DNA from: Torulaspora globosa
Taxonomy: Eukaryota; Ascomycota; Saccharomycetes; Saccharomycetales; Saccharomycetaceae
Length of the DNA stretch: 64,000 nucleotides
NCBI RefSeq assembly: GCF_014133895.1
Contig: NC_050728.1
Span: 1,116,001 to 1,180,000, forward strand
Direction of reading: 5' to 3'
A program made the translations under genes and the position numbers. The notes beneath the pieces were generated by a model that had not been told where the DNA came from, ran no database searches, and saw only the letters and a list, made by a program, of their open reading frames with translations. Shown piece by piece: positions 1 through 10,868 of the stretch. How positions within the stretch are numbered: position 1 is the stretch's first letter; the number at the start of each line of letters is the position of its first letter.

Positions 1-1338
1 TGAGCTAGCCGAGTGATTCGAGTAATACCTGATGAACGCTACGTAAGATCTGACGCTGAGATCAAATCTGGCTCTGTCCTCGAGAATCCAGCCTTTGAAC
101 ACATCGTAGAAATCACCCTCAAGAGAAAAATCTTCTGACTTTATTTCAATGCTCTTCAGATGGATGTCTTTGACCTTCAGGAATGGAATAAAGTCTTCCT
201 CTCTGCCTTCGTTCAAAAATGTTACCGCCTTTCCAGTTCGATTCGCTCTGCCTGTCCTTCCAGCTCTGTGCAAAAATACGCTAGTATCTGTTGGAGGGTC
301 AAGTTGTATAACCAGATCAACGTCTTGAATGTCAATACCCCTAGCTGCCACGTCTGTGGTTAAAAGAACCGCTTGGCTTGGAGTCTCAGTGAAAGTATCT
401 AAAGTCTTTGTTCTTGAAGCCGTTTGCAATTTACCATACAAAGAGAAGATTTGCAAATCCTGCTCTACAACCTTTTTCTCTTTCTGCAAATACTGAAGAA
501 ATGAGTAAAAAAGTGTCACTGACATGCACGTCGGAAAATACACTAGGCATTTCCTAAATTTGTAATGGTTGAAAATGCTTATAAGGTTTTGCAACTTCTG
601 CTCAGGACGCACAACCGTATAATACAGTCCAAGGGAAGTCGGACCTCTTCTTTCAGAATTAACAGAAACCTTAACAGGGTTTCGAAGGCCTGTCTTGAAA
701 ATTTGTTGGCCCGCTTCACTTATAGTAGCTGAGAATAAGCCGGTCCTTCTTTGCTTGGGTAGAGTCCTGAGGATACTCTCTGTGTCCTTGAAGAAATCAG
801 CATCCAGTAGTCTGTCAGCTTCATCCAAAACAACCATACTACATGATGAGGTCTTGACCGCCGGTGCTTGCAGAAACTCCAACACCCTGCCTGGAGTCCC
901 AACTAGAAGCTGTGGTCTATCCCGAAGAAAATCTGCGACATTATCTCTCACTGTCTTTTGGGCTGTACCAATAAGAAGTTGAGACTTCACTGGGGGCATA
1001 TCATCAGGATAATGCGCTAAAAACGAGTTGATAACCGACTGTATTTGGTTCGACAATTCTCGAGTCGGTGTAATGACAAGTGAGTGGAAATGGCCTTTCT
1101 TGAAGCTGGCAGAATTAGCTCCTTCAGAGATAATTTTCTCCAGAAGTGGGATAACAAAAGCGATTGTCTTACCAGACCCTGTTACTGATTCAACGACAAC
1201 ATCCTTATTTCTCGCGAACAGCGGTATAGTTGAGGCCTGAACTGCGGTCATGGCTTGGAAGCCCATTACCTCTATAGCAGTCTGAATCCATGGCTGTAGT
1301 GGATAATCAAGACTATCCCACGATAAAGACTCCACCAT
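1..1338 (-). CDS. SPB4: DEAD-box rRNA helicase Spb4, 3' end outside window
   Basis: ATP-dependent RNA helicase of 60S ribosome assembly in the nucleolus. The frame is open from ATG at 1338 to the window edge, giving 446 codons with no stop; the S. cerevisiae protein is about 600 residues, so the C-terminal part is missing. Helicase motifs appear in order: a Q-motif-like [10 protein letters not shown], Walker A VTGSGKT, PTREL, TPGRVL, DEAD (in [11 protein letters not shown]), [11 protein letters not shown] and HRAGRTGR. The N-terminus ([18 protein letters not shown]) resembles yeast Spb4 as remembered. It is divergent from DEG1, as in S. cerevisiae (YFL002C/YFL001W), and the shared upstream region holds two PAC-type sites that fit ribosome-biogenesis control. 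Paralogous DEAD-box helicases are the only alternative, and position argues against them. Confidence 0.95.
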   Translation of the reverse strand, partial: MVESLSWDSLDYPLQPWIQTAIEVMGFQAMTAVQASTIPLFARNKDVVVESVTGSGKTIAFVIPLLEKIISEGANSASFKKGHFHSLVITPTRELSNQIQSVINSFLAHYPDDMPPVKSQLLIGTAQKTVRDNVADFLRDRPQLLVGTPGRVLEFLQAPAVKTSSCSMVVLDEADRLLDADFFKDTESILRTLPKQRRTGLFSATISEAGQQIFKTGLRNPVKVSVNSERRGPTSLGLYYTVVRPEQKLQNLISIFNHYKFRKCLVYFPTCMSVTLFYSFLQYLQKEKKVVEQDLQIFSLYGKLQTASRTKTLDTFTETPSQAVLLTTDVAARGIDIQDVDLVIQLDPPTDTSVFLHRAGRTGRANRTGKAVTFLNEGREEDFIPFLKVKDIHLKSIEIKSEDFSLEGDFYDVFKGWILEDRARFDLSVRSYVAFIRYYSNHSASS

Positions 1339-1727
1339 GTTCCTTAAATGAGAATTGAAGCCTACCTGCTTTATCTATGGATATTGTGGTTTATCGTTAT
1401 TCATCAAATAAAGCGATGAGATGATCTTTCAAGATTATATGATTCTTGTCTTCGAGAAGGAAAAAAAAAAAAAAGGAAGACTGCCTTCATACGATATCTA
1501 TACAAGCAATAGCCTGCTGAAGGCGGGCATGAGTCGTGGCATTGTTATTGATGAGACCTGGATCTTAAACCTCTCGAATAACAGGCCTCTTATTTATCGA
1601 GTTTAGTTCGTTGCGTCAAGTGTCTAGATTTTCAACGTAATGTGAAATTTGTCATGTCAATTGTAGATTGACAAAAATAACGGAAAGCGATGAGGTCGGA
1701 AATCGATTGCATTTCTCAAGGTAAGTG
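1339..1727. promoter_or_regulatory. SPB4/DEG1 divergent promoter with two PAC sites and a poly(dA) tract
   Basis: This 389-base gap lies between two divergent start codons. GCGATGAG occurs at 1413-1420 (followed by AT) and again at 1687-1694. This is the PAC element bound by Dot6/Tod6 repressors in ribosome and tRNA biogenesis promoters. A run of 14 A lies at 1461-1474, typical of nucleosome-depleted yeast promoters. One PAC 8-mer per 30 kb or so is expected by chance, so two in under 400 bases is suggestive. Confidence 0.6.
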
Positions 1728-3065
1728 ATGTTTCTATGGAAAAAAGCTGTGAAAGTCTTGAGAGTAGGCTCTTTCAGAGGTTCTAACAAGTCAGTAATGG
1801 AGGATAAATACGCAGATTGGAGCAAGGAACAACTGATTGAGAGACTTCTGGAGCTGGAAACCAGCGAGCCTGCAGGTGGACAGAAGCCATCACCGTCTGC
1901 TTCTACTTTACCAAACAAGGTAAAACCGCCTAAAAAAGCCAAAGCATCGAGAAAGTTTGACTTTTCTAAATATGATAGAAGGTTCATCGCATTGAAGTTT
2001 GCATATCTTGGTTGGAACTATAATGGCCTAGCAATTCAAAAAGAACCTACCCCGCAGCCGACAATTGAAGGAGTCATAATCGAAGCATTGAATAAATGTA
2101 AATTGGTGCCTTCAACCGAGCCGCAGACTTTTCATTTTAGTAGATGTGGAAGAACTGATAAAGGTGTCAGCGCTATGAATCAGGTAATCTCTTTATATGT
2201 CAGGTCGAATCTGAATCCGGAAGAACAGCTAGACCCCCAAAATGATCCCAGAGAGATTCCATACGTTAACATACTAAACCAATTACTGCCGGATGACATT
2301 CGCATCTCGGCTGTCTGTTTGAGACCTCCCAAAGGGTTCGATGCGAGATTTAGCTGCCAGTACCGCCATTACCGGTATTTGTTCCACAAAGAGGGCTTGG
2401 ATATTCAGAGAATGGGTGAGGCTGCTTCTTTATTTCTTGGAGAACATGATTTCCGCAATTTTTGCAAATTAGATGGCTCGAAACAGATTACAAACTACAG
2501 GAGGACTATCATGAGTGCCAAAATCCTTCCGATCTCAGATGATTTCTACTGTTTTGACCTAATTGGCTCAGCTTTCTTGTGGCATCAGGTTCGCTGCATG
2601 ATGGCAAATCTATTTCTGGTGGGGCAAAATTTAGAAGAAGTTTCGTTGATTTCTGATATGCTGGATGTGGAGAAAACGCCTCGTAAGCCAATATATGATA
2701 TGGCTAGTGAAGTTCCATTAATTCTATATGACTGTAAGTTTCCAAATATGGAGTGGATAGAGACTAACCTGGATGATTATAAGGCAATCAAGTACGGAAA
2801 AGCCATCGGCGCTTTGACACTGGGCTATCAGCTGAAGGCAGAGATTGCTCAAATATTCAAGGAAGTCCTGCCCTCATCAAGTGCTAACCTAGCTGGCAAA
2901 ACCACAATAAACTTGGGTAACGGAAAAGGCAAAGTTATCACGAAGTATGAAAAGATGTCTCGAAGAAACGTGATGGAAGCACCTGAAACAGTGAATGAGA
3001 AATTCAAGCAACGTAAAAGATTCAAGAATGAAGCTAAGAGAACAGATGCTGTAAGCAGCTCATGA
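1728..3065 (+). CDS. DEG1: tRNA pseudouridine synthase Deg1/Pus3 (positions 38/39)
   Basis: TruA-family enzyme that makes pseudouridine at positions 38 and 39 in the anticodon arm of tRNAs. The protein is 445 residues, matching the S. cerevisiae protein of about 442. The catalytic motif GRTDKGVSAMNQV places the conserved Asp at about residue 144. Other family blocks are FAYLGWNYNGLA, LLPDDIRISA, FDARFSC and FLWHQVRCMM. The first ATG is at 1728, and a second in-frame ATG at 1797 (MEDKYADWSKEQ) is a possible alternative start. The N-terminal stretch and basic C-terminal tail (KFKQRKRFKNEAKR) look disordered. The gene is divergent from SPB4 and heads toward SNF8, which is convergent with it. Confidence 0.95.
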   Translation: MFLWKKAVKVLRVGSFRGSNKSVMEDKYADWSKEQLIERLLELETSEPAGGQKPSPSASTLPNKVKPPKKAKASRKFDFSKYDRRFIALKFAYLGWNYNGLAIQKEPTPQPTIEGVIIEALNKCKLVPSTEPQTFHFSRCGRTDKGVSAMNQVISLYVRSNLNPEEQLDPQNDPREIPYVNILNQLLPDDIRISAVCLRPPKGFDARFSCQYRHYRYLFHKEGLDIQRMGEAASLFLGEHDFRNFCKLDGSKQITNYRRTIMSAKILPISDDFYCFDLIGSAFLWHQVRCMMANLFLVGQNLEEVSLISDMLDVEKTPRKPIYDMASEVPLILYDCKFPNMEWIETNLDDYKAIKYGKAIGALTLGYQLKAEIAQIFKEVLPSSSANLAGKTTINLGNGKGKVITKYEKMSRRNVMEAPETVNEKFKQRKRFKNEAKRTDAVSSS

Positions 3066-3661
3066 GCACTACTCTTCTTCGTTCCTGGAGTCTTAGCTTC
3101 AAGTCTTCTGCAAGATAAGCGCCTTTATGCAGTTCTTCGTCTCGGGGAAGAAAAAAGCGCTTTCATCATTAACCAAATTTGCATATGGCACACAAGCAAA
3201 AAAGCCGCCATAGTAAGTGGGAACTCGTCAGACTGTCGTTCGCGACTGAGATCGTCAAACAGAACGAGAGCTTGACAGGTATCTGACCGACACGTTTTTC
3301 TCTATGTAATATCCAGAGAAGGTCATTTCAAGGGTACCCATCTTGAGTCGTTTCTCATGGTTCACTTTGCCGTAGCCAATATGATAGCCATGTTCAAATT
3401 CGTCAGCAAGATGTTGAGCGCCAGAATCTGTGCCATGAAAGGTAACTTCCATGCTTATCATTGACGTCAAAGATCAATTGGTTGCCTTTTTTTTAGATCA
3501 CAAACTACACTTGATATAAATATTTTATTCCCTCCATCCAATACATAATCACCATAGACTCCTTGTTGGAATATTGCAACCTTGTACTTATTAGTGACGA
3601 AAACCCAGCGGTCCCCGCAAATAAGAGACAAGAGTTGGAGCTCACTTTCGTCGTTCAGACT
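3066..3661. other. DEG1-SNF8 intergenic region
   Basis: About 600 bases between the convergent DEG1 and SNF8 stop codons. Apart from one short minus-strand ORF (3255-3461) and a run of T at 3487-3494, I see no gene, tRNA or repeat. This is longer than needed for two terminators. Confidence 0.5.
3255..3461 (-). CDS. possible small protein, unidentified (68 aa)
   Basis: A minus-strand ORF from ATG at 3461 (a second in-frame ATG follows three codons later) to a stop at 3255, lying alone between DEG1 and SNF8. The product would be soluble and mixed in charge, with EVTFHGTDSGAQHLADEF and LKMGTLEMTFSGYYIE. I recognise no domain and no S. cerevisiae gene at this position. It does not overlap another gene in antisense, so it is not a shadow, but 68 codons can arise by chance. 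Presence and purifying selection in related species would be decisive. Confidence 0.25.
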   Translation of the reverse strand: MISMEVTFHGTDSGAQHLADEFEHGYHIGYGKVNHEKRLKMGTLEMTFSGYYIEKNVSVRYLSSSRSV

Positions 3662-4381
3662 CTAAGTTGCATGCCACTTTTTCGTAGCAATCCAAGATGG
3701 ATCCCAATAGAGAACCTCAGCATCTGCTTGGTCGTCCACCCAAAGAAGGCCGTTTGCCACCATCTCATCGAGAACTGCTTTGCTTCTGACGGCTTTCCAA
3801 TTCAAGTTCGCTTTCAGTAACGAAATACTGGCGTAACCCAAGATTGAGCATATTTCCAGAATTTTCGTTTGATCACCCGTCAGCTCGTTTGGAACACTTC
3901 TCAAGTATTTTTTACCTCTTATCTCAAATAGCTCGAAACCACCATCCAAACTCTTCAGCATTTCAGTTGACTTTCCCAAGTCTGCTGCTGTCACATTAAG
4001 GCCCTTGAAAAAGCCTTCCTCCAATTCATTAAAGGAAATGATTCCGCCATTCATATCCTTGGTTTCTCTGCAGATTTCGATGATCCTCACGCATATCTCG
4101 TAGTAGAAGTCATTCAAATTGAACAGATGTTCATCCTTATCGAACAAACTAAGGGGGTCAATACCCAATGGCGCACACATTCGCAACAACTTCGACCTGA
4201 ACTCAGGATTGGCTCTAATCTCACGGTTATGCTTTCTAGCAAATTTTACCAACCTTTCCTGAAAGACTGTCAACTGGTCCTCGAGCTCAGCCGACTGTCT
4301 TTCCAGCACAGCAGTACCGACCCCTTCAAATTTTTCCTTCCTTTGCTGGTCATCGAAGGCCGCTAATCCAAACCGACTCAT
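3662..4381 (-). CDS. SNF8: ESCRT-II subunit Snf8 (Vps22)
   Basis: Core subunit of ESCRT-II, which with Vps25 and Vps36 sorts ubiquitinated membrane cargo into multivesicular bodies at endosomes. The 239-residue product matches the usual length of about 233. An N-terminal helical part starts MSRFGLAAFDDQQRKEKF and contains a conserved block (FRSKLLRMCAPLGIDPL). Two winged-helix domains follow, ending in the family-typical GLLWVDDQ segment. The ATG at 4381 is the first in frame. It is divergent from HAT1, the same arrangement as YPL002C/YPL001W beside CEN16 in S. cerevisiae, which supports orthology. Confidence 0.95.
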   Translation of the reverse strand: MSRFGLAAFDDQQRKEKFEGVGTAVLERQSAELEDQLTVFQERLVKFARKHNREIRANPEFRSKLLRMCAPLGIDPLSLFDKDEHLFNLNDFYYEICVRIIEICRETKDMNGGIISFNELEEGFFKGLNVTAADLGKSTEMLKSLDGGFELFEIRGKKYLRSVPNELTGDQTKILEICSILGYASISLLKANLNWKAVRSKAVLDEMVANGLLWVDDQADAEVLYWDPSWIATKKWHAT

Positions 4382-4515
4382 GTAATCTCCTTAATACTGC
4401 TACGACCTGAAATGTGAATCAATGCAATGCCGGTCATTCACATAGCGGACGGCTTTATGCCTTTAGCTACAACTACATAACCAGTTTTATGTTTTGATCC
4501 CTTCAGCTAACTTAG

Positions 4516-5814
<1,299 letters not shown>

Positions 5815-5901
5815 GCCGAATGTCTGGTTGTGTGTAATGTATATTAGAAGATCAGCTTCAATAAGATAAAATGCCAGATAAACAATTGCAAGCTCTTAGT
5901 T

Positions 5902-6069
5902 GTCCACGTTAAAAAAAACAAAAAATGTTTCTGAAAAATGAATTCTTAAAATTAATATTAAAATTACTCAAATATTTGTAAATAAATTTATTCAAAATAA
6001 TAAAGATAAAAGTAATCAGATTCGTGAACTCTTGGTAGTCTTATGTTTAAGTTTTCCGAACATATTTTC
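5902..6069 (+). other. point centromere (CDEII and CDEIII; CDEI uncertain)
   Basis: CDEIII is at 6044-6069. It begins TGTTTAAGTTTTCCGAA and fits the yeast consensus TGTTTATGNTTTCCGAA with one mismatch outside the N position, including the CCG core contacted by the CBF3 complex. Upstream, 5911-6010 holds about 11% GC with long A and T runs, as expected for CDEII. A full CDEI (RTCACRTG) is not obvious. The nearest candidate is the CACGTT in GTCCACGTT at 5902-5910, about 133 bases from CDEIII. The site lies between HAT1 (left of CEN16 in S. cerevisiae) and LOC1 (right of CEN6), exactly where synteny predicts a centromere. Confidence 0.88.
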
Positions 6070-6272
6070 TAAAGTACGGTTGCATATTTTTGTTTTTCTC
6101 CCACTTTGTCGAGGACCAGCATTTGTGATGGAGAAAAAAAAAAACTATATGAAAAACTTTCATTCATTAGAAGATTCAGCCATTTCGCCATGCGAGAAAG
6201 ATGCTAACGACATAGACCTCTTTAAGTGTCATTGGGCAAGTGATTTTAGGTCTTTGAGCATATTTGAGTTCA

Positions 6273-6881
6273 ATGTCTCCGCCAAAGAAAGCCAAGAGCC
6301 AAAATCAAAGAAGGGAAGTAAGACCCGAAGTCTTCCAAGATTCGGAAGCCAGAAATCAGTTGGCCGACGTACCAAAGTTAACAGAGAAATCGAGTGTTAG
6401 AAAATCTAGTAGGAATGCCGTCAGAAAAGAACAAGCAAGGGTTAGACTTTATGGGAAAAAGAAGGGCAAGACTTATGATGAAAAGGACCTAAGTTTGCCT
6501 ACATTGAACAGAGCGATTGTTCCGGGCGTGAATATCAAGAAGGGCAAGAAAGGAAAGAAGTTTATCGACGACCATGATGCTGTAAAGTTGAATCGACTCA
6601 TCAAGACTATCGGTGATAAATTCGATGACATCGACGAAAGCAAGCTGGAGAAAAGCAGAAGGTTGGAAGAGATTAGGGAGCTTAAGAGGCAGGAAATGGA
6701 GAGAAAGGAGGCTGACAAAAGGGAAGTTTTAGAGGATAAGAAGAAAGAAATAAAGCGGAAGGCATCCATTGCGAGAACTATGCGTAGAAAACAAAAGCGA
6801 GAGAATGGTAGGATTTCACAACCTGAGCATTCTGGCCTTAGCGAAAAGAGTAAGCCGAAAAAAAGAGTGACCTTCGCTTAA
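6273..6881 (+). CDS. LOC1: Loc1, nuclear RNA-binding protein for ribosome assembly and mRNA localisation
   Basis: Loc1 is a strongly basic nucleolar protein needed for 60S assembly and for ASH1 mRNA localisation. The product is 202 residues from ATG at 6273, against 204 in S. cerevisiae. Shared blocks are [53 protein letters not shown] and [18 protein letters not shown]. The C-terminal half is a charged helix, and the end (KPKKRVTFA) is conserved. It is the first gene right of the centromere, as YFR001W is beside CEN6. An overlapping + strand frame starting near 6032 covers the centromere and is a shadow. Confidence 0.95.
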   Translation: MSPPKKAKSQNQRREVRPEVFQDSEARNQLADVPKLTEKSSVRKSSRNAVRKEQARVRLYGKKKGKTYDEKDLSLPTLNRAIVPGVNIKKGKKGKKFIDDHDAVKLNRLIKTIGDKFDDIDESKLEKSRRLEEIRELKRQEMERKEADKREVLEDKKKEIKRKASIARTMRRKQKRENGRISQPEHSGLSEKSKPKKRVTFA

Positions 6882-7267
6882 TCTGGCTGCTTATGCTAGA
6901 TTCCTACGGCTCTGATTGATATCGGGTTTTTAAGTGTCATTCGCGGTTGCCCCATCTCATCGCTAATGTGACCTCGGGCCGCGACAGAAAAACTCCGATC
7001 AAAGGGAACAGACGTACCAAGCTATCGTGAGTTGTAACAAGTAGTCATTCAACCGTCACATTTACATAGAGTCTGCAGTACGTTTGTAACATAGGAAATG
7101 TGGAGAACGGATTCAATCAAGGCGGTCAACTCCAACCGACTTCGAAATTGTTCCAGCAACTCTGAATTGTCGGTATTTTACGTATTTAAGACACAGAGCG
7201 TTCTCCTTAGACTTCATGCACAAGGCAGACTGCCCTGTGTTTTGTCATTTAGTGTTAGGTCAGCATA
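6882..7267. promoter_or_regulatory. LOC1-CIT3 intergenic, CIT3 promoter region
   Basis: 386 bases upstream of CIT3. A PAC-type 8-mer occurs on the minus strand at 6955-6962 (CTCATCGC on the + strand), but it does not suit CIT3 and may be chance. I see no RNA gene or repeat. Confidence 0.35.
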
Positions 7268-8710
7268 ATGTCATTATCAAAAGTTCCTGCTGCTTCCAGA
7301 GGTATTCATGTTTCTGTTCGAAGGCAAAGCAGCCTGCGATCCGATCTGAAAGCAGCGTTGAAGGAGTTGATTCCTCAGAAAAGGCAGGATATGTTGAAGA
7401 TCAAGCAGAAATGTAGTGATATGAAAGTCGGCGACATCACTGTTGGCTCTTTAATTGGTGGTATGAGAGGTAATTGCTCGATGTTTTGGCAAGGTACTTC
7501 TTTGGATTCCCAAGAAGGAATCAGATTTCAAGGCAAAAACATAAAAGAATGTCAAGCTTGTTTACCATCAGATCCCACGAGCTGCGATCCATCTGACAAT
7601 TTTCTCCCCGAATCCATGCTATGGCTGTTGATGACAGGCAATGTACCCACAAAACAACAGGCCTCAAACTTATCCAGCGAGCTGGCATACAGAGGAGCTC
7701 ATTTGCCTGATTATACGATTAAGATCATGAGGAATTTACCACAAGACATGCATCCTATGACCCAGCTGGCCATCGGCCTAGCCTCCATGAATAAGAGTTC
7801 ACGGTTTGCCCGTAAATACGAGCAAGGGTCGCTAGGCAAAAACGATTACTGGGAATACACGTTAGACGACGCTTTGCAAGTAATTGCCTCCTTACCTAAG
7901 CTAACCGGATTGATATACAGTAATATTGTGAGTAACGGTGAACCGTTGGGCCAGTATAATGAGAACCGCGATTGGAGTTACAACATCTGTTCCCTCTTAG
8001 GAATGACTACGGGCGATTCCATCAATAGGCACGATCTGACGGAACAGCAAGCCAAAGATTTCGTTAATCTGATGAGATTGTACACCGGCATACATGTGGA
8101 TCATGAGGGCGGCAATGTCTCCGCCCATACGACGCATCTCGTTGGGAGCGCTTTAGGAGATCCTTTCCTTAGCTATTCATCCGGCATAATGGGCCTAGCA
8201 GGTCCCTTACACGGTCTGGCAGCCCAAGAAGTAGTCAAGTTCTTGATTGAAATGAACTCCAAGCTTTCTCCGGAAATGCCAAAAAGTGAAATAGAGGATT
8301 ATCTATGGAAACTCCTAAATTCCAAAAGGGTTGTGCCAGGCTATGGTCATGCAGTGCTAAGAAAAGCAGATCCCCGTTTTACGGCAATGCTTGACTTTGT
8401 GAAAGCGAGACCGGAGGAGTTTAAAACAGATAGAAACGTTGCACTGATGCAAAAGCTTTCAGAGATCGCTCCCAAGGTACTTATCGAGCATGGCAAGACT
8501 AAGAATCCGTATCCGAATGTCGATTCTGCCTCTGGGATATTGTTTTATCACTATGGAATTAAGGAACTGCTTTTCTTGACAGTAATATTTGGCTGTTCAA
8601 GATCAATGGGACCCATGACTCAGCTGGTTTGGGATCGTATTTATGGGCTTCCTATTGAGCGACCTAAGAGTCTCGACATGGACAGCTTGAAGGCTCTATG
8701 CCATTTATGA
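7268..8710 (+). CDS. CIT3: mitochondrial citrate/2-methylcitrate synthase Cit3
   Basis: Condenses propionyl-CoA (or acetyl-CoA) with oxaloacetate, the first step of the methylcitrate cycle in mitochondria. The protein is 480 residues with a basic, Ser-rich presequence (MSLSKVPAASRGIHVSVRR). Catalytic citrate-synthase motifs are present: His at about 279 in DHEGGNVSAHT and His at about 361 in GYGHAVLRKADPR. The C-terminus does not end in a peroxisomal SKL signal, unlike Cit2. Position next to PDH1 right of the centromere equals YPR001W/YPR002W, so CIT3 is preferred over CIT1. PDH1 follows on the same strand after 445 bases, and ICL2 lies about 18 kb further on. Confidence 0.93.
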   Translation: MSLSKVPAASRGIHVSVRRQSSLRSDLKAALKELIPQKRQDMLKIKQKCSDMKVGDITVGSLIGGMRGNCSMFWQGTSLDSQEGIRFQGKNIKECQACLPSDPTSCDPSDNFLPESMLWLLMTGNVPTKQQASNLSSELAYRGAHLPDYTIKIMRNLPQDMHPMTQLAIGLASMNKSSRFARKYEQGSLGKNDYWEYTLDDALQVIASLPKLTGLIYSNIVSNGEPLGQYNENRDWSYNICSLLGMTTGDSINRHDLTEQQAKDFVNLMRLYTGIHVDHEGGNVSAHTTHLVGSALGDPFLSYSSGIMGLAGPLHGLAAQEVVKFLIEMNSKLSPEMPKSEIEDYLWKLLNSKRVVPGYGHAVLRKADPRFTAMLDFVKARPEEFKTDRNVALMQKLSEIAPKVLIEHGKTKNPYPNVDSASGILFYHYGIKELLFLTVIFGCSRSMGPMTQLVWDRIYGLPIERPKSLDMDSLKALCHL

Positions 8711-9155
8711 TATCTATTTGCTTGTATCCTTCGCTCTATAAATCTTTGAATATTCGGCCAGTCAACGATCGCTAGCTGTCCCGGGCTGAGCCCGCTGGCT
8801 CACCGAACAATTGAAAGTTCGAGAGTCAAAGAACATTGTCGTGAGGCTTCTAGTATATTACCTGACCGATATCGCAGCCATTGCCGAACGGCTTATCGAT
8901 CGGCTGGTATGCGTCGGACTGCGAAATTCCCCCGCAGTATTTTGATTTTAACTTGCGTGACGGGTAGATTACAGACGGCGCACTGGTCACAACAAGCTTG
9001 ATGACCAGCAAATGGCCCAGATAACCTATTACTTCAAACGCTTCAAGATATCTCGGAGCTCGGAGCTTTATTTTTTGGATGACTATATATAGATAGCTAC
9101 AGGCTTCTGGGATCGGCCAACATTTACTGAAGGTCAATTCGCTACACAATCTGCT
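8711..9155. promoter_or_regulatory. CIT3-PDH1 intergenic, PDH1 promoter region
   Basis: 445 bases between two genes on the same strand. A TATATATAG-type sequence near 9084-9091 is a plausible TATA element about 70 bases before the PDH1 ATG. No RNA gene or repeat is seen. Confidence 0.35.
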
Positions 9156-10706
9156 ATGAATCAAGAGCCTGTGAAAATGGCATCCGGAATGATGAGAAAA
9201 ACTCTCTTAACACGATTACCGAGTTCGAGAAACTATGCCACTTCATCAAATGAGAGACCGCAACCGGATGCGTTACTAAGAAATATTACTTCATACATAC
9301 ACAGGACCTCGATAAACTCTCCGACTGCTTTCCATACAGCGAAGCTTTGCTTTCTAGACACATTAGGATGTGGATTAGCTGCTTTGAAGTATGACCAGGC
9401 CTGCAAGATTATCAAACCGATTGTTCCCGGAATGATTATTCCTAATGGTACGAAGATCTTAGGCACAAATTTGCAATTAGACCCTGTCAAAGGTGCGTTT
9501 GCAATTGGAACATTAATCCGTTGGCTAGACTTTAACGACTGTTGGCTGGCAGCGGAGTGGGGACATCCGTCCGATAATCTGGGCGGTATTTTAGCTGTTG
9601 CTGACTATTTGTCAAGATTGGCAAGGGCAACGAAGGGACAGGAAGGTAACATTTTTCTTGTGAAAGACGTATTGGAAGGCATGATTAAAGCTCATGAAAT
9701 TCAGGGCATTATCGCTCTCGAAAACTCCTTCAATAAAGTAGGTTTGGATCACGTTGTACTCGTTAAGGTTGCGACCACAGCTGTCGTATCCAAGATGCTT
9801 GATCTGAGCGAAGATCAAACTATCGATGCGATCTCTCAAGCCTTTGTTGATGGTCAATCTCTCAGGACATACAGACATGCGCCTAACACGGGTTCAAGGA
9901 AATCGTGGGCTGCAGGAGATGCTGCATCTAGAGCGGTTAATATCGCTTATCTAGTGAAGAATGCAGACGTCGGTGGCATACCCTCAGTACTCACAGCTAA
10001 AACGTGGGGGTTCTATGATGTACTATTCAAGGGACAGCCTTTCACCTTTAATCAAAGAAAGCAGCTTGGTTCGTACGTTATGGAAAACATTCTCTTCAAA
10101 ATCTCATTCCCGGCAGAATTTCACGCCCAGACCGCCGTTGAGGCCGCCATGGAAGCTCACAAGGTGCTGAAGGAAATGGGGAAGTCTTATGAGGACATCA
10201 AATTGGTTAGAATAAGGACGCAAGAAGCTGCTATGAGAATCATCGATAAAAGTGGCCCGCTGTACAACTATGCCGATAGGGACCATTGTATTCAGTATAT
10301 GATAGCTATACCTCTCATATTCGGCCGTCTAAATGCCGATGACTACACTGATGAAGTAGCAAGAAATGCAGCTATTGATGCGCTGAGAGATAAAATGTAC
10401 TGCCAGAGAGATGAACAGTTTACTATTGATTACCATGACCCTCAAAAGAGGTCTATCGGAAACGCACTGCTAATCGAACTCAATGATGGAACTGTACTCG
10501 ATGAATTCGTTGTGGAATATCCGGTTGGGCACAGGTTCCGTCGGGCAGAAGGTGTGCCGCTTTTGATGGACAAGTTCCAGAAGCACGTAGAAGGGCATTT
10601 TGAGGAATCCCCGGAAAAGGCCCAAAAGATCTTACGGATCAGCAAAAATCCAGAGTTTCTAGAGATGCCAATTGATGAGTACATGGATTTATTTCATATT
10701 ACGTAG
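9156..10706 (+). CDS. PDH1: 2-methylcitrate dehydratase Pdh1 (MmgE/PrpD family)
   Basis: Dehydrates 2-methylcitrate to 2-methyl-cis-aconitate, the second step of propionate breakdown in mitochondria. The 516-residue length is typical of PrpD. Family blocks include FLDTLGCGLAALKY, RWLDFNDCWLAAEWGHPSDN, GAFAIGTLIRW, KVATTAVVSKMLDLS and SRKSWAAGDAASRAV, plus a C-terminal domain with KISFPAEFHAQTAVEAA. A basic presequence (MASGMMRKTLLTRLPSSRNYATSS) supports mitochondrial import. Start at ATG 9156; an in-frame ATG at 9177 just before the presequence is an equally good choice. The neighbour CIT3 makes its substrate and ICL2 uses the product after hydration. Confidence 0.94.
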   Translation: MNQEPVKMASGMMRKTLLTRLPSSRNYATSSNERPQPDALLRNITSYIHRTSINSPTAFHTAKLCFLDTLGCGLAALKYDQACKIIKPIVPGMIIPNGTKILGTNLQLDPVKGAFAIGTLIRWLDFNDCWLAAEWGHPSDNLGGILAVADYLSRLARATKGQEGNIFLVKDVLEGMIKAHEIQGIIALENSFNKVGLDHVVLVKVATTAVVSKMLDLSEDQTIDAISQAFVDGQSLRTYRHAPNTGSRKSWAAGDAASRAVNIAYLVKNADVGGIPSVLTAKTWGFYDVLFKGQPFTFNQRKQLGSYVMENILFKISFPAEFHAQTAVEAAMEAHKVLKEMGKSYEDIKLVRIRTQEAAMRIIDKSGPLYNYADRDHCIQYMIAIPLIFGRLNADDYTDEVARNAAIDALRDKMYCQRDEQFTIDYHDPQKRSIGNALLIELNDGTVLDEFVVEYPVGHRFRRAEGVPLLMDKFQKHVEGHFEESPEKAQKILRISKNPEFLEMPIDEYMDLFHIT

Positions 10707-10868
10707 CTTATAGCTTTTCCCAGATCAAAACTAGTTTTACCAATAGGTTTTATTTGCGGGTAACTTCACGCGTATACTAAAAATTTGACAGGATTCAAAA
10801 GATACGAAAACGAGCTGTTCACGACTATTAACAGGTAAATAGACCGTACCCAGTAGCGCAACCACAGA

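Noticed and set aside
1421..1606. ORF of 61 codons in the SPB4/DEG1 gap
   Set aside because: It crosses the poly(A) tract and the divergent promoter and has no recognisable product.
3563..3579. Sequence resembling a delta LTR 5' end (TGTTGGAATATTGCAAC)
   Set aside because: The likeness stops after about ten bases and no 3' LTR end follows.
6032..6400. + strand ORF of 122 codons overlapping the centromere and LOC1
   Set aside because: It starts inside the CDEII/CDEIII region and overlaps LOC1 in another frame; LOC1 explains the sequence.
6955..6962. PAC-type 8-mer between LOC1 and CIT3
   Set aside because: It lies behind LOC1 and before a metabolic gene; one or two such 8-mers are expected by chance in 64 kb.
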